From: JAITWN01 sp050486285
GTDB taxonomy: Bacteria; Pseudomonadota; Gammaproteobacteria; SZUA-140
Direction of reading: 5' to 3'
Assembly: GCA_050486285.1 (NCBI GenBank)
Contig: JBJHCZ010000017.1
Location: forward strand, 1-64,000
DNA length: 64,000 nt
The first letter of the stretch is position 1; the number at the start of each line of letters is the position of its first letter. A program made the position numbers and the translations under genes. The notes under the pieces are model-generated. The model was not told the DNA's origin, made no database searches, and saw only the letters and a program-made list of their open reading frames with translations. Shown one piece after another: positions 8,172 to 19,730 of the stretch.

Positions 8172-9026
8172 ATGGAGGCATCGAGGGTGACGCTCAAGCC
8201 GCAAGATGTGCTGGTCCTGCTGAAGCTGGTGGCGATCGGGGAAAATCCCTGGACATACAACGGGATAGCTGTTGATCTTTGCATGAGTCCGGCGGAGGTT
8301 CATGCGGCGGTGAGGCGGGCGCTGGCGGCCGGTCTTGCCGCGCGGGTCGGGAAAACGATCGTGCCCGAGCGGCGGAATCTCGAGGCGTTTCTGGTCCACG
8401 GGATCCGCCATGTCTTTTATCCCGAATGGGGCGAACTGACGACCGGGATGCCGACCCTGGCCGCGGCGGCGCCGTTGCGGCGGGAGGGTGCGGTTGCGCA
8501 GGAGGCATTGCCGCCGGTGTGGCCGGATCCGGAGGGCGGACAGCGGGGGCCGTCGTTCATGCCCCTGTACAAGTCGGCGCCCAGGGCGGCGCGGGCGGAC
8601 GCGCGGCTCTATGAGTTGCTGGTGCTGGTCGATGCGATCCGGGGCGGCGATGAGCGCGTGCGCAGCCGCGCGATCCGGGAGCTGAGACAGCGGCTGAACG
8701 GCCGTTCAGCGGAGGCCGTGGTGCAGGCCGATCGTCGAATCTCCGTGCTGGGTGAACTCGGTGTTTCACAGTCTGCGTTGATGGCGCTGCTCCATCGCCA
8801 TCATATCGGGCGCCTGGCCTTGTTCGGGTCCGCGACGCGCGGCGAGCTGACGCCCGCGAGCGAGATCGAGTTGCTGCTCGAGTTCGAGCCGGGGCGGGCG
8901 CCCTTGCCGGACGGGATGGCGGCGGTCAGGGAAGACTTCTCGGTGCTGCTCGGCGGGCGCGGGGTCAGTCTCGCCACTGCCTCCATTCTTGAGGACGCTA
9001 GCGCGATCCGATCGCGATCGTCTTGA
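8172..9026 (+). CDS. HTH domain fused to a MNT-type nucleotidyltransferase domain, probably inactive
   Basis: 284 residues in two parts. Residues 1 to about 180 resemble a winged-helix/MarR-like protein (LKPQDVLVLLKLVAIGENPW, LCMSPAEVHAAVRRALAAGL) that I recall as a free-standing gene followed by a nucleotidyltransferase gene. Residues about 190-284 are that second domain: IGRLALFGSATRGELTP with the GS(x)RG nucleotide motif. Here the two are one frame. The usual DSDxD acids read ASEIE, and the third acid (normally VDL) reads VSL, so catalysis is doubtful. The C-terminus is short and overlaps the convergent gene by 29 bases. Proteins of this class occur in MNT/HEPN-type toxin-antitoxin or defence contexts; role here unknown. 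Confidence 0.6.
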   Translation: MEASRVTLKPQDVLVLLKLVAIGENPWTYNGIAVDLCMSPAEVHAAVRRALAAGLAARVGKTIVPERRNLEAFLVHGIRHVFYPEWGELTTGMPTLAAAAPLRREGAVAQEALPPVWPDPEGGQRGPSFMPLYKSAPRAARADARLYELLVLVDAIRGGDERVRSRAIRELRQRLNGRSAEAVVQADRRISVLGELGVSQSALMALLHRHHIGRLALFGSATRGELTPASEIELLLEFEPGRAPLPDGMAAVREDFSVLLGGRGVSLATASILEDASAIRSRSS

Positions 9027-9717
9027 GGTCCATGCGGGAAGTGGGGTGACCGGTGCGTTGTTGTTCGACGCGGACGGGGAGGTAGTCGAGGGCGGGGGCG
9101 CTCCAGAAGATCGTCGTGCGGTTGCCGTGACGGCGTTCGAGGCGGATGGTGTCGAAATCGCCGGCGCCGGTGGTGATGCGGCCGCGGCCGGTGACCTCGA
9201 AGCGGTATTCGCGGAGTTCGTGGTCTTCGACGACGGGATAGACGATGACATCATCATCGTCGCCGGCCTTGCGATTGCGCATGAGCTTGAGCTGCAGCGA
9301 CATGCGATCCACGGTGCCGTGTTCGATCGCGACCTGCTTGCGTTCGCCGTTGACGCGGGTGTGGGCCTGGCCCATGTTCCAGTCGAACTCGATGATCTTG
9401 CGCTCGATCGCCTCGCGGCCGCGTTCCTGCACATATTCGTAGCGCTGCGCGATCAGCGCGCCGTCTTCGTCGATGCGCAGCCGGCTCTGTTCGCGAACGA
9501 TGTCGCTGCTGATCCAGGTGGCGATGCCGCGCGGTTCGACGCGGGCCTTGAAGTCGACCGTGCCGTTGCCGTTGATCGCAAGCTCGTAGACCGCCTCCCC
9601 GACCCGCACCCCGCCATAGGTCAACTCATAAGTCGCCCGATAAGGCGACAGCGCCCATGCCTGCCCCATCACCACCAGCAAACACACAGCACCAATCAAA
9701 TGTTGGGGTCGGACCAC
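8998..9717 (-). CDS. DUF3108 periplasmic protein
   Basis: A 239-residue exported protein: an N-terminal hydrophobic signal (LIGAVCLLVVMGQAWA) precedes LSPYRATYELTYGGVRVGEA, the start of the DUF3108 fold, with YRFEVTGRGRITTGAGDFDT and FWSAPALDYLPVRVEQ characteristic of that family. These are periplasmic beta-rich proteins of unclear role, often next to purN/purM in other gammaproteobacteria; that context is absent here. The GTG start at 9717 lies inside a dispersed repeat (GTGGTCCGACCCC), so an alternative start at the TTG six codons later is possible. The 3' end overlaps the HTH-nucleotidyltransferase gene. Confidence 0.75.
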   Translation of the reverse strand: MVRPQHLIGAVCLLVVMGQAWALSPYRATYELTYGGVRVGEAVYELAINGNGTVDFKARVEPRGIATWISSDIVREQSRLRIDEDGALIAQRYEYVQERGREAIERKIIEFDWNMGQAHTRVNGERKQVAIEHGTVDRMSLQLKLMRNRKAGDDDDVIVYPVVEDHELREYRFEVTGRGRITTGAGDFDTIRLERRHGNRTTIFWSAPALDYLPVRVEQQRTGHPTSRMDLKTIAIGSR

Positions 9718-9860
9718 GGCAACTCGTTAATATTGTTGGAATCAGGCCCGGATAATAGCCTGAAAACGGGCCTCCCGTCGCATTTTCGGGGTCAAAATCA
9801 GCGTTCGAGCCGCAAGCGCAAACGAACCAGCCCGATTTCGGTGTCAAAATAACAAACAAT
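9700..9860. repeat. Degenerate dispersed repeat, copy 2
   Basis: This spacer carries GGGGTCGGACCACGGCAACT at about 9709-9724 (inverse of the 8.1-kb GTGGTCCGACCC block), TTTCGGGGTCAAAATC near 9784, and a third weak echo GATTTCGGTGTCAAAATAAC near 9834. The pattern suggests a decayed REP or miniature transposon family spreading around the DUF3108 gene. Confidence 0.4.
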
Positions 9861-9906
9861 GCGGCGCGGTTTGCCCCGGCAGTCCCGGCATATTAAGATT
9901 AACGCA

Positions 9907-11883
9907 ATGAATACAAAGGAATATCAGCAGCGGCCGGCGGGGTGGGTCGAACGGGAGAGCGCGACCTCGCTGCAGCGGCTGTTGCCGCGCATCGAGTCGC
10001 GGTTTCGCGGGCAGGTCGACGAGGTCGAGTGGGAGGCCTATCTCGATCGCCTGAAGCGCCACTTCCCGCGCCTGTTCGAATCGCTGCATGCGCTGTACGG
10101 ACGCGACTACGATTTTTTCTATTACCTCGAGAGCATCCTCGCGTCGGCGACGACGATGTGGATCGAACGACCCGGCGAACTGAAGGCGCTCGATGCGATG
10201 CGCGCGGCCGATCCGATGTGGTACCAGTCGCACCGCATGGTCGGCGCGATGTGCTATGTCGACCTGTTCGCCGGCGACCTCAAGGGCCTGCGCGAGCGCA
10301 TCCCGTATCTGTCCGAGCTCGGCATCACCTATCTGCACCTGATGCCGCTGTTCAAGACGCCGGCCGGCGATAACGACGGCGGCTACGCGGTCAGCAGCTA
10401 TCGCGAGGTCAACCCCGCGCTCGGCACGACCGAAGACCTCGTCGAGCTCGCGACCGAGCTGCGCCATCACGGCATCTCGCCGGTGCTCGACTTCGTGTTC
10501 AATCACACCGCCGACGAACACGAATGGGCACGCCGCGCGCTCGCCGGCGAGGAGCATTACCAGGATTTTTATCTGATGTTCCCCGATCGCGCGCTGCCCG
10601 ACGAGTTCGAGCGCAGCATGGCCGAGGTCTTCCCCGACGATCACCCCGGCGCCTTCACCTACAACAATCGCCTGAAGAAATGGGTGTGGACGACCTTCAA
10701 CACCTACCAGTGGGACCTGAACTACGCGAATCCCGCAGTGTTCAACGCGATGTGCGAGGAGATGCTGTTCCTCGCCAATCTCGGCGTCGAGATCCTGCGC
10801 CTCGATGCGGTCGCGTTTCTGTGGAAGCGTCTCGGCACCAGCTGCCAGAACCTGCCCGAGGCGCACATGATCATTCGCGCCTTCAACGCGCTTGCCCATA
10901 TCGCCGCGCCGGCGATGGTGTTCAAGTCGGAGGCGATCGTCCACCCGGACGAGGTCAGCCGGTACATCGACGTCGACGAGTGCCCGCTGTCCTACAACCC
11001 GCAGTTGATGGCGCTGCTGTGGGAGGCGCTGGCGACGCGCGACGTGCGCGTGCTGCAGCATGCGATGCGCCGCGGCTTCGCGATCCCGCCGGACTGCGCG
11101 TGGGTGAATTACGTGCGCTGTCACGACGACATCGGCTGGGCCTTCTCCGACGACGACGTCGCCGCGACCGGCTTCGATCCGCAGGAGCACCGCCGCTTCC
11201 TGACCCGCTTCTACACCGGCCGCTTCCCCGGCAGCTTTGCGCGCGGCGCGCCGTTCCAGGAGAATCCGCTGACCGGTGATGCGCGCGTGTCCGGCACCTG
11301 CGCCTCGCTCGCCGGTCTCGAACTCGCGCTCGAGCATGACAGCGAACGCGAGATCGAACTCGCGACCTGGCGCATCCTGCTGCTGCACGGCGTCGCGATC
11401 CTGATCGGCGGCATCCCGCTGATATACCTCGGCGACGAGCTCGGCATGCTGAACGACCATGAGTGGGAGCGCGATCCGGTCAAGGCCGGCGACTCGCGCT
11501 GGCTGCATCGCCGCCCGTTCGACGAACAGGCCGCCGAGTCGCGCCGCGACATGAAGACGCCGACCGGGCGCATCTACCAGAGCCTGATGCGGCTGATCCA
11601 GTTGCGCCAACAGAACCTCGCCTTCACCCGCGCCGAGACCGAGATCGCGGACACCGGCAACCGCCATGTCTTCGGATTCTTCCGCAGCAACGACCAGTAC
11701 AGCGTCTACGTGCTCGCGAACTTCACCGAGCAGCCGCAGGCGCTGGAGGCGCGCCGCCTGCGCCAGATGGGCATGCGCAAGACCATGGTCGACCTCTATG
11801 CCGGACGGACGCTGACCGCGACCCAGGAGCTGGTGCTCGAACCCTACCAGCTGATGGTCCTCGCGCGCGTCGCGCGGGACTGA
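9907..11883 (+). CDS. Amylosucrase (GH13)
   Basis: A 658-residue glycoside hydrolase family 13 protein that matches amylosucrase along its length. These enzymes transfer glucose from sucrose onto glycogen-like glucans and release fructose. Catalytic residues fall in canonical motifs: nucleophile D300 in RLDAVAF, acid/base E342 in FKSEAIV, and H406-D407 in CHDDIGW, a constant 14-residue offset from the Neisseria enzyme as I remember it. The N-terminal helical domain (about 1-100) is present. I chose ATG 9907 (MNTKEYQQRPAGW); the frame stays open further upstream but only through repeat-derived sequence. The SulP transporter starts 8 bp downstream. Confidence 0.85.
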   Translation: MNTKEYQQRPAGWVERESATSLQRLLPRIESRFRGQVDEVEWEAYLDRLKRHFPRLFESLHALYGRDYDFFYYLESILASATTMWIERPGELKALDAMRAADPMWYQSHRMVGAMCYVDLFAGDLKGLRERIPYLSELGITYLHLMPLFKTPAGDNDGGYAVSSYREVNPALGTTEDLVELATELRHHGISPVLDFVFNHTADEHEWARRALAGEEHYQDFYLMFPDRALPDEFERSMAEVFPDDHPGAFTYNNRLKKWVWTTFNTYQWDLNYANPAVFNAMCEEMLFLANLGVEILRLDAVAFLWKRLGTSCQNLPEAHMIIRAFNALAHIAAPAMVFKSEAIVHPDEVSRYIDVDECPLSYNPQLMALLWEALATRDVRVLQHAMRRGFAIPPDCAWVNYVRCHDDIGWAFSDDDVAATGFDPQEHRRFLTRFYTGRFPGSFARGAPFQENPLTGDARVSGTCASLAGLELALEHDSEREIELATWRILLLHGVAILIGGIPLIYLGDELGMLNDHEWERDPVKAGDSRWLHRRPFDEQAAESRRDMKTPTGRIYQSLMRLIQLRQQNLAFTRAETEIADTGNRHVFGFFRSNDQYSVYVLANFTEQPQALEARRLRQMGMRKTMVDLYAGRTLTATQELVLEPYQLMVLARVARD

Positions 11884-11890
11884 GACCCCG

Positions 11891-13600
11891 ATGTTCGCCA
11901 GCGCGTTGCGCGAGACCCTCAAGGAGGGTTATACGCTGCGGTCGTTCCGCGGCGATCTCGCCGCCGGCCTGACCGTCGGCATCGTCTCGCTGCCGCTGGC
12001 GATGGCGCTCGCGATCGCGGTCGGCGTGCCGCCGCATCACGGCCTCTATACCGCGATGATCGCCGGCGCGCTCATCGCGCTGTGCGGCGGCTCGCGCGTC
12101 AACATCTCGGGTCCGACCGCGGCCTTCGTCGTGGTGCTCTTGCCGATCACGCATCAATACGGCCTCGGCGGCCTGCTGATCGCGGGATTCATGTCCGGCC
12201 TGATCCTTGTCGCGCTCGGACTCGCGCGCTTGGGGCGGCTGATAGAACTGGTGCCGTATCCGGTCACGGTCGGTTTCACCTCCGGCATCGCGACGGTGAT
12301 CGTGCTGCTGCAGGTCAAGGACTTCTTCGGCCTCACCATCGGCGAGTTCGATCCGCATTTCCTCGAGAAGGTGATTGCGATCGGCGCCGCGCTGCCGACG
12401 ATCCGCTGGGAGGACACCGCGATCGCGGTGCTGACGCTCGCGCTGCTGATCGGGTGGCCGCGCCTGAAGACGCGGCTGCCGGCGGCGCTGGTCGCGCTGA
12501 CGATCGCGTCGCTCGCCGGCTATGCCGCGATGCGCTGGCTGCCCGGCTTCACGATTGCCACCGTCGGCAATACCTTCAGCTACAGCATCGGCGACCTCGC
12601 CGGCCTCGGCATCCCGCCGGTGCTGCCGCATTTCGCCTGGCCGTGGGAGCTGCCGGGCGCGGACGGCGAGCCGATCGGTCTGTCGTTCAAGCTCGTCAAC
12701 AGCCTGCTCGGCGCGGCGATGGCGATCGCCGCGCTGGCCGCGATCGAGTCGCTGCTGTGCGCGGTCATCGCCGACGGCATGGCGGGGCGCCGTCACGATC
12801 CGAACGCGGAACTGGTCGGGCAGGGCATCGGCAATCTGTGCGTGCCGTTCTTCGGCGGCATCCCGGCGACCGCGGCGATCTCGCGCACCGCGGTCAGCAT
12901 CCGCAACGGCGCGGTGTCGCCGATTGCCGCGGTGATCCATGCCGGTGTGATCCTCGTCGCGCTGCTCGCGCTCGCCGGCGTGCTCGGGCATATCCCGATG
13001 GCCGCGCTCGCGGCGTTGCTGATCGTCGTCGCCTGGCACATGGCCGAGGCGCGCCACTTCGTCCGCATCCTGCGTACCGCGCCCGGCAGCGACGTCGCGG
13101 TGCTGCTGACCTGCTTCCTGCTGACGGTGGTGTTCGACATGACGATCGCAGTGGCGGTCGGCATCGCGCTGGCCTCGCTGCTGTTTATCCGGCAGACGGC
13201 GCAGCGCACCGAGATCAGCCTGGTCAGAGCGGAGGCGCAGACGCGCGAGTCGGTCGCGCCGGCCGGGGTGGCGATCTACGACATCAACGGCGCGTTGTTC
13301 TTCGGCGCCGCCCACAAGGCGATGCGTACCCTGGAGGAGCTGCCGCGCGACGTCCGCGTCGTCGTGCTCGACATGACCGACGTCACGCTGCTCGACATGA
13401 CGGCGATGTGGCTGATGAACGAGCTGATCCTGAAGTTCGGACGCAACGGCGTCGGCGTCATCATCAGCGGGCTGCGGCCGCGGATGGTGCTGAAACTGCG
13501 CCGGGCCGGGATCCGCAAGCGCCTCGGTCGCGTCGAGTTCACGCGTTCGATCGCGGAGGCGTTGCAACGCGCGGAGTCGATGAACACGGCACAGCCCTGA
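11891..13600 (+). CDS. SulP-family anion transporter with STAS domain
   Basis: A 569-residue inner-membrane protein with the SulP signature near the N-terminus (GDLAAGLTVGIVSLPLAMAL) and many hydrophobic helices up to about residue 430. A C-terminal cytoplasmic STAS domain (about 450-560) includes VVVLDMTDVTLLDMTAMW. SulP members take up sulfate, bicarbonate or C4-dicarboxylates; the substrate cannot be read from the sequence. It lies 8 bp after amylosucrase and is probably co-transcribed with it. It converges on the RND pump gene with a 19-bp gap. Confidence 0.85.
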   Translation: MFASALRETLKEGYTLRSFRGDLAAGLTVGIVSLPLAMALAIAVGVPPHHGLYTAMIAGALIALCGGSRVNISGPTAAFVVVLLPITHQYGLGGLLIAGFMSGLILVALGLARLGRLIELVPYPVTVGFTSGIATVIVLLQVKDFFGLTIGEFDPHFLEKVIAIGAALPTIRWEDTAIAVLTLALLIGWPRLKTRLPAALVALTIASLAGYAAMRWLPGFTIATVGNTFSYSIGDLAGLGIPPVLPHFAWPWELPGADGEPIGLSFKLVNSLLGAAMAIAALAAIESLLCAVIADGMAGRRHDPNAELVGQGIGNLCVPFFGGIPATAAISRTAVSIRNGAVSPIAAVIHAGVILVALLALAGVLGHIPMAALAALLIVVAWHMAEARHFVRILRTAPGSDVAVLLTCFLLTVVFDMTIAVAVGIALASLLFIRQTAQRTEISLVRAEAQTRESVAPAGVAIYDINGALFFGAAHKAMRTLEELPRDVRVVVLDMTDVTLLDMTAMWLMNELILKFGRNGVGVIISGLRPRMVLKLRRAGIRKRLGRVEFTRSIAEALQRAESMNTAQP

Positions 13601-13619
13601 TAGGCCGTGCCGCGGCCGT

Positions 13620-16720
<3,101 letters not shown>

Positions 16721-16721
<1 letters not shown>

Positions 16722-17803
16722 CAGGGCATACGCTCCAGCAGCTCACGCAGCGACACGGTGCCGTCATCGATGCCGGCGATCGAGACCTTGTCGCCGGGAC
16801 GTACGCGCGTCGCGCCGTGGCTGATGACCTTGTCGCCGGGGCGCAGCCCGTCGAGGATCTCGACCTGGCCCGCGCGCCGCGCGCCGATGCGGACCTCGCG
16901 GCGCACGACGGTATTATCGCCGGCCTCGTCGACGATGAAGACGAAGTTCTTCTCGCCGAGCGGGATCAGCACTTCCTCGGGCATGACGATGTTGTCGCGG
17001 ATATCGCGCGACAGCTCGATGTTCATCAGCAGGCCGGGACGCAGCAGGCCGTCCGGATTCGGGATCTGCGCGCGCACCATCACCGAGCGCGTGACCGGAT
17101 CGACGCGGGTATCGATCGCGTTGACGCGGCCGTGAAACTCGCGGCCGGGAAAGGCCTCGGTGCGGGCGACGACCGGCAGGCCGGTGCGCAACATGCCGAG
17201 GAAGCGGCTCGGCACCGGCAGTTCGAGCTTCATCGAACTGATGTCATCGAGCGTCGTGATGACGTCATTCGGTTCCACCAGCGCGCCGAGACTGATGTTG
17301 CGCAGGCCCAGCACGCCGTCGAAGGGCGCGCGGATCATGCGGTCGGCCAGACGGGCCTCGATCGCCTTGACGCGCGCCTGCGCGGCCTCCCATTCACGCT
17401 GACGCTCGTCGAGCAGCGACAGCGGCGCCTGGCGCTGGGCATGCAGCGATTTCACGCGCTCGTACTGGCGAGCGGCCTCCGCGACCGTGACCTTCGCCTC
17501 CTCGAGCAGCGCGTGCTCTTCGGCGCTGGTCATCTCGATCAGCAGTTGTCCGGCCGTGACGCGGTCGCCGTCGTCGAAATGGATCGCGCTGACGGTCTCG
17601 GTGATCGTCGTCGAGATGATGATCGATTCATTCGCGCGCAGCGTGCCGAGCGCCTCGATGCGGTCCTCGAAACGATCGATGCGGGCCTCGGAGACGATGA
17701 CCGGCGCGGCGGCGTGCGCCGCCGGCAACAACAGCATCAGCAGGATCGGCAGCAATCGGACATGAGTCGGCGCAGCGGCCGTTAGGCAGGTCCCTTGGGG
17801 CAC
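16721..17803 (-). CDS. RND efflux periplasmic adaptor (membrane fusion protein)
   Basis: Adaptor linking the RND pump to an outer-membrane channel. I place the start at GTG 17803 because it is preceded by AGGAGAT at good spacing and yields a clean signal peptide (VRLLPILLMLLLPAAHAAAP); the frame stays open 26 codons further but without a ribosome site. The mature part has the barrel-sandwich/lipoyl halves (SAIHFDDGDRVTAGQLLIEM and MIRAPFDGVLGLRNISLGAL) around an alpha-hairpin, then beta-barrel and membrane-proximal domains. Length about 360 residues, normal. The stop overlaps the pump start. Confidence 0.85.
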
Positions 17804-18012
17804 GGCTATCTCCTGGTTTGTACTCGATGCGCTGGCGCGGGTCGGTCCTGCCAGATATCGACCATTATGCTGATTTTTCAAGGTCGGCGAAATCGCCGGG
17901 CGATAAGGTAACAGACAGCGGAGGGCGGCAGAGGTTCAGAATCGGGACGGGCGGGTTGCCGGCGCTTCCCTGCGCCGGCCGATACTCAGATGAGCGTCAA
18001 CCCGTACTGCGC

Positions 18013-18273
18013 TCAGTGATCGTGCGTATGCGGTTCCTTGTCGTGTCCCGGATGCGAGTGCTCGTGCTGGCCGAGATCCTTGTCGGCATGCTTGTGATCA
18101 TGGCCGCCGCCGCCGCTGTGATCGTGCGAATGCGTGTGCTCATGCGCGTGGTCGTGCGCATGCTCATGAGTGTGCTCGTGGGCGTGGGTGGTGCCGTCCT
18201 TGTGCGAATGCTTGTGATCGTGTTCGTGCTTGTGCTTGTGATCGTGTTCGTGCTTGTGCGAATGGTCACCCAT
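18013..18273 (-). CDS. Histidine-rich metal-binding protein
   Basis: An 86-residue protein with about 33 histidines, mostly as HxH repeats (HEHDHKHKHEHDHKHSH, then HAHEHTHEHAHDHAHEH). There is no signal peptide or membrane segment, so it is probably a cytoplasmic buffer or store for nickel, zinc or cobalt, as known for Hpn-like proteins and His-rich chaperone tails; the metal is inferred. The ATG at 18273 follows AAGGAGAG at ideal spacing, which shows it is a real gene rather than a low-complexity shadow. It lies 36 bp downstream of the 66-residue gene on the same strand, probably in one transcript. Confidence 0.7.
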   Translation of the reverse strand: MGDHSHKHEHDHKHKHEHDHKHSHKDGTTHAHEHTHEHAHDHAHEHTHSHDHSGGGGHDHKHADKDLGQHEHSHPGHDKEPHTHDH

Positions 18274-18309
18274 GTCAGCTCTCCTTGTTGTAGTGAACGT
18301 GGTCCGGAT

Positions 18310-18510
18310 TCAATCCCGTCTCAGAAACTTCGACTTGCGCAACGGGATCACGCGGCCGTCGGTGGATAGCAGGAACGGTCCTTGTCCACGCGGGGTCCTG
18401 AACATCTGATGCCCGGCATCGTGCCGCTCGGCATGAGTGCTGCGTGCCTTGTCGCGCCCGCTCCTGTTCGCCAGGAGTTTCGGGAAAAACCGACCGAGGA
18501 ATCGTTTCAT
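18310..18510 (-). CDS. Small basic protein, unknown function
   Basis: A 66-residue basic protein (MKRFLGRFFPKLLANRSGRD ... GPFLLSTDGRVIPLRKSKF). An ATG at 18519 is also in frame, but the GGGAGG ribosome site abuts it, whereas the ATG at 18510 has about 9 bases of spacing, so I use 18510. The N-terminal stretch could form an amphipathic helix. It is the first gene after a good promoter and precedes the histidine-rich gene. I do not recognise a family; co-transcription hints at metal homeostasis. Confidence 0.5.
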   Translation of the reverse strand: MKRFLGRFFPKLLANRSGRDKARSTHAERHDAGHQMFRTPRGQGPFLLSTDGRVIPLRKSKFLRRD

Positions 18511-18542
18511 GGCGGTCATCCTCCCTGGATAAGCCTGTACCG

Positions 18543-18571
18543 AGCATAGCGCAGAAATATGACAATTTCAA
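18543..18571 (-). promoter_or_regulatory. Sigma70-type promoter for the small-protein/His-rich operon
   Basis: Reading leftward, TTGAAA (18571-18566) is followed after exactly 17 bases by TATGCT (18548-18543), about 33 bases before the start of the 66-residue gene. The local AT-richness stands out in this genome. Confidence 0.55.
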
Positions 18572-18613
18572 TAAATGATCATATTGTTGATTTTCAAGGA
18601 AGTCCTGAAACGA

Positions 18614-18637
18614 CAAGGGCCCGTTTCCGGGCCCTTG
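18614..18637 (-). terminator. Probable intrinsic terminator of the Bax-inhibitor-1-type gene
   Basis: CAAGGGCCCG and CGGGCCCTTG form a perfect 10-bp stem with a TTTC loop, 27 bp after the stop of the leftward gene at 18664. The leftward strand continues with TCGTTTC, a weak U-tract. Confidence 0.6.
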
Positions 18638-18663
18638 AGGATTTCACGCCTGTGGTGTGCGCC

Positions 18664-19335
18664 TCAATCGTCGCCGTTGAAGGCGCCGAGGATGTGCAGC
18701 AGGCTGGTGAACAGATTGTAGATGCTGACGTACAGCGTGATGGTCGCGAGGATGTAATTGGTCTCGCCGCCGTGGACGATCTGGCTGGTCTGATAGAGGA
18801 TCAGCCCCGACATCAGCAGGATGAACATCGCCGACATCGCGAGGCTGACGACCGGCAGCGTGAACAGCACCGCGGTGATCGCGCCGACGAAGGCGACGAG
18901 GATGCCGACCGCGAGGAAGCCGCCGAGGAAGCTGAAGTCCTTGCGCGTCGTCAGCGCATAGGCCGACAGGCCGAGGAAGATCGCCGCGGTGCCGCCGAAG
19001 GCGGTCATGACGACCTGGTCGCCGCCCGGCACCGACAGATAGTGGCCGAGGATCGGCCCGAGCGTCAGGCCCATGAAGCCGGTCAGCGCGAACACCGACA
19101 GCAGGCCCCAGCCGCTGTTGCGCAGGCGATAGGTCAGGAACAGCAGTCCGAAGTAACCGACCAGCGTCAGCAAGAGGCCCGGATGGGGCAGGTTCAGGCT
19201 CAGCGAGACCCCGGCCATCGCGGCGCTGAACAGCAGCGTCATCGACAGCAGGCCGTAGGTATTGCGGATCAGCTTGTTGCTCGCCAGTACCGAGGCGGCC
19301 GGCGCGCGGGTATAGGTCTGTTGTACGGGATTCAT
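18664..19335 (-). CDS. Bax inhibitor-1/YccA-family membrane protein
   Basis: A 223-residue protein with about seven hydrophobic helices (LLSMTLLFSAAMAGVSLSL, LGLSAYALTTRKDFSFLGGF, LYVSIYNLFTSLLHILGAF), the pattern of the BI-1/YccA/YbhL family. E. coli YccA interacts with the FtsH protease, and hflK/hflC, other FtsH modulators, lie 4-5 kb away. Start chosen at ATG 19335 (MNPVQQTYTRAPAASVL) with a TTTGGAGA ribosome site; upstream in-frame codons run into the tRNA gene. Transcription probably ends at the hairpin just downstream. Confidence 0.85.
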   Translation of the reverse strand: MNPVQQTYTRAPAASVLASNKLIRNTYGLLSMTLLFSAAMAGVSLSLNLPHPGLLLTLVGYFGLLFLTYRLRNSGWGLLSVFALTGFMGLTLGPILGHYLSVPGGDQVVMTAFGGTAAIFLGLSAYALTTRKDFSFLGGFLAVGILVAFVGAITAVLFTLPVVSLAMSAMFILLMSGLILYQTSQIVHGGETNYILATITLYVSIYNLFTSLLHILGAFNGDD

Positions 19336-19452
19336 CGACTTCTCCAAACCTCCGGATTGAGACTCATCGGGAAATATAGTATCACGATCGCGGGGATACA
19401 ACCCCGGCCGCGCCGGGGGCTCTCTGATATAGTATGCTGGCATGTCCGCGCG

Positions 19453-19540
19453 GGAGAGGTGGCTGAGCGGTCGAAAGCGGCGGTCTTGAAAACCGTTGAC
19501 CCGCAAGGGTCCGGGGGTTCGAATCCCTCCCTCTCCGCCA
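19453..19540 (+). tRNA. tRNA-Ser (UGA anticodon)
   Basis: The acceptor stem GGAGAGG pairs with CCTCTCC before G and an encoded CCA. The anticodon loop CTTGAAA gives TGA, and the long variable arm (GACCCGCAAGGGTC) is typical of serine tRNAs. The T arm contains GGTTCGAATCC. The gene is 88 bases including CCA. Confidence 0.95.
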
Positions 19541-19729
19541 AATATCGGCAGGCGCTTGTCTTACCGGTTCGGTATCATAGACCTCGTGGATTGAGGGATT
19601 CGAACCCCCGGTTTCAATCGGCTGGTTCGACAGCCGGGCGGAGCCCGGATGAACGGCGTCGCGCAGCGACGGCGGCCCGCAGGGCGAGGGCCGAAGGCCC
19701 GAGTAATCCCTCCCTCTCCGCCAAATATC
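19522..19729. repeat. Duplicated tRNA-Ser 3' end (att-like direct repeats plus an inverted copy)
   Basis: The last bases of tRNA-Ser and its downstream flank (19522-19546, 25 bp) recur exactly at 19705-19729. Between them, 19593-19611 is a perfect inverted 19-bp copy of the T-arm region 19511-19529. Integrases that target tRNA 3' ends generate such direct repeats; the 158-bp interior has no integrase, so this would be a remnant. The interior also has a GGGCCGAAGGCCC hairpin. Confidence 0.7.
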
Positions 19730-19730
19730 T

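Noticed and set aside
17997..18269. Thr/Ser-rich frame overlapping the His-rich gene
   Set aside because: A shifted reading of CAC-rich codons; the HxH frame has the ribosome site and regular start.
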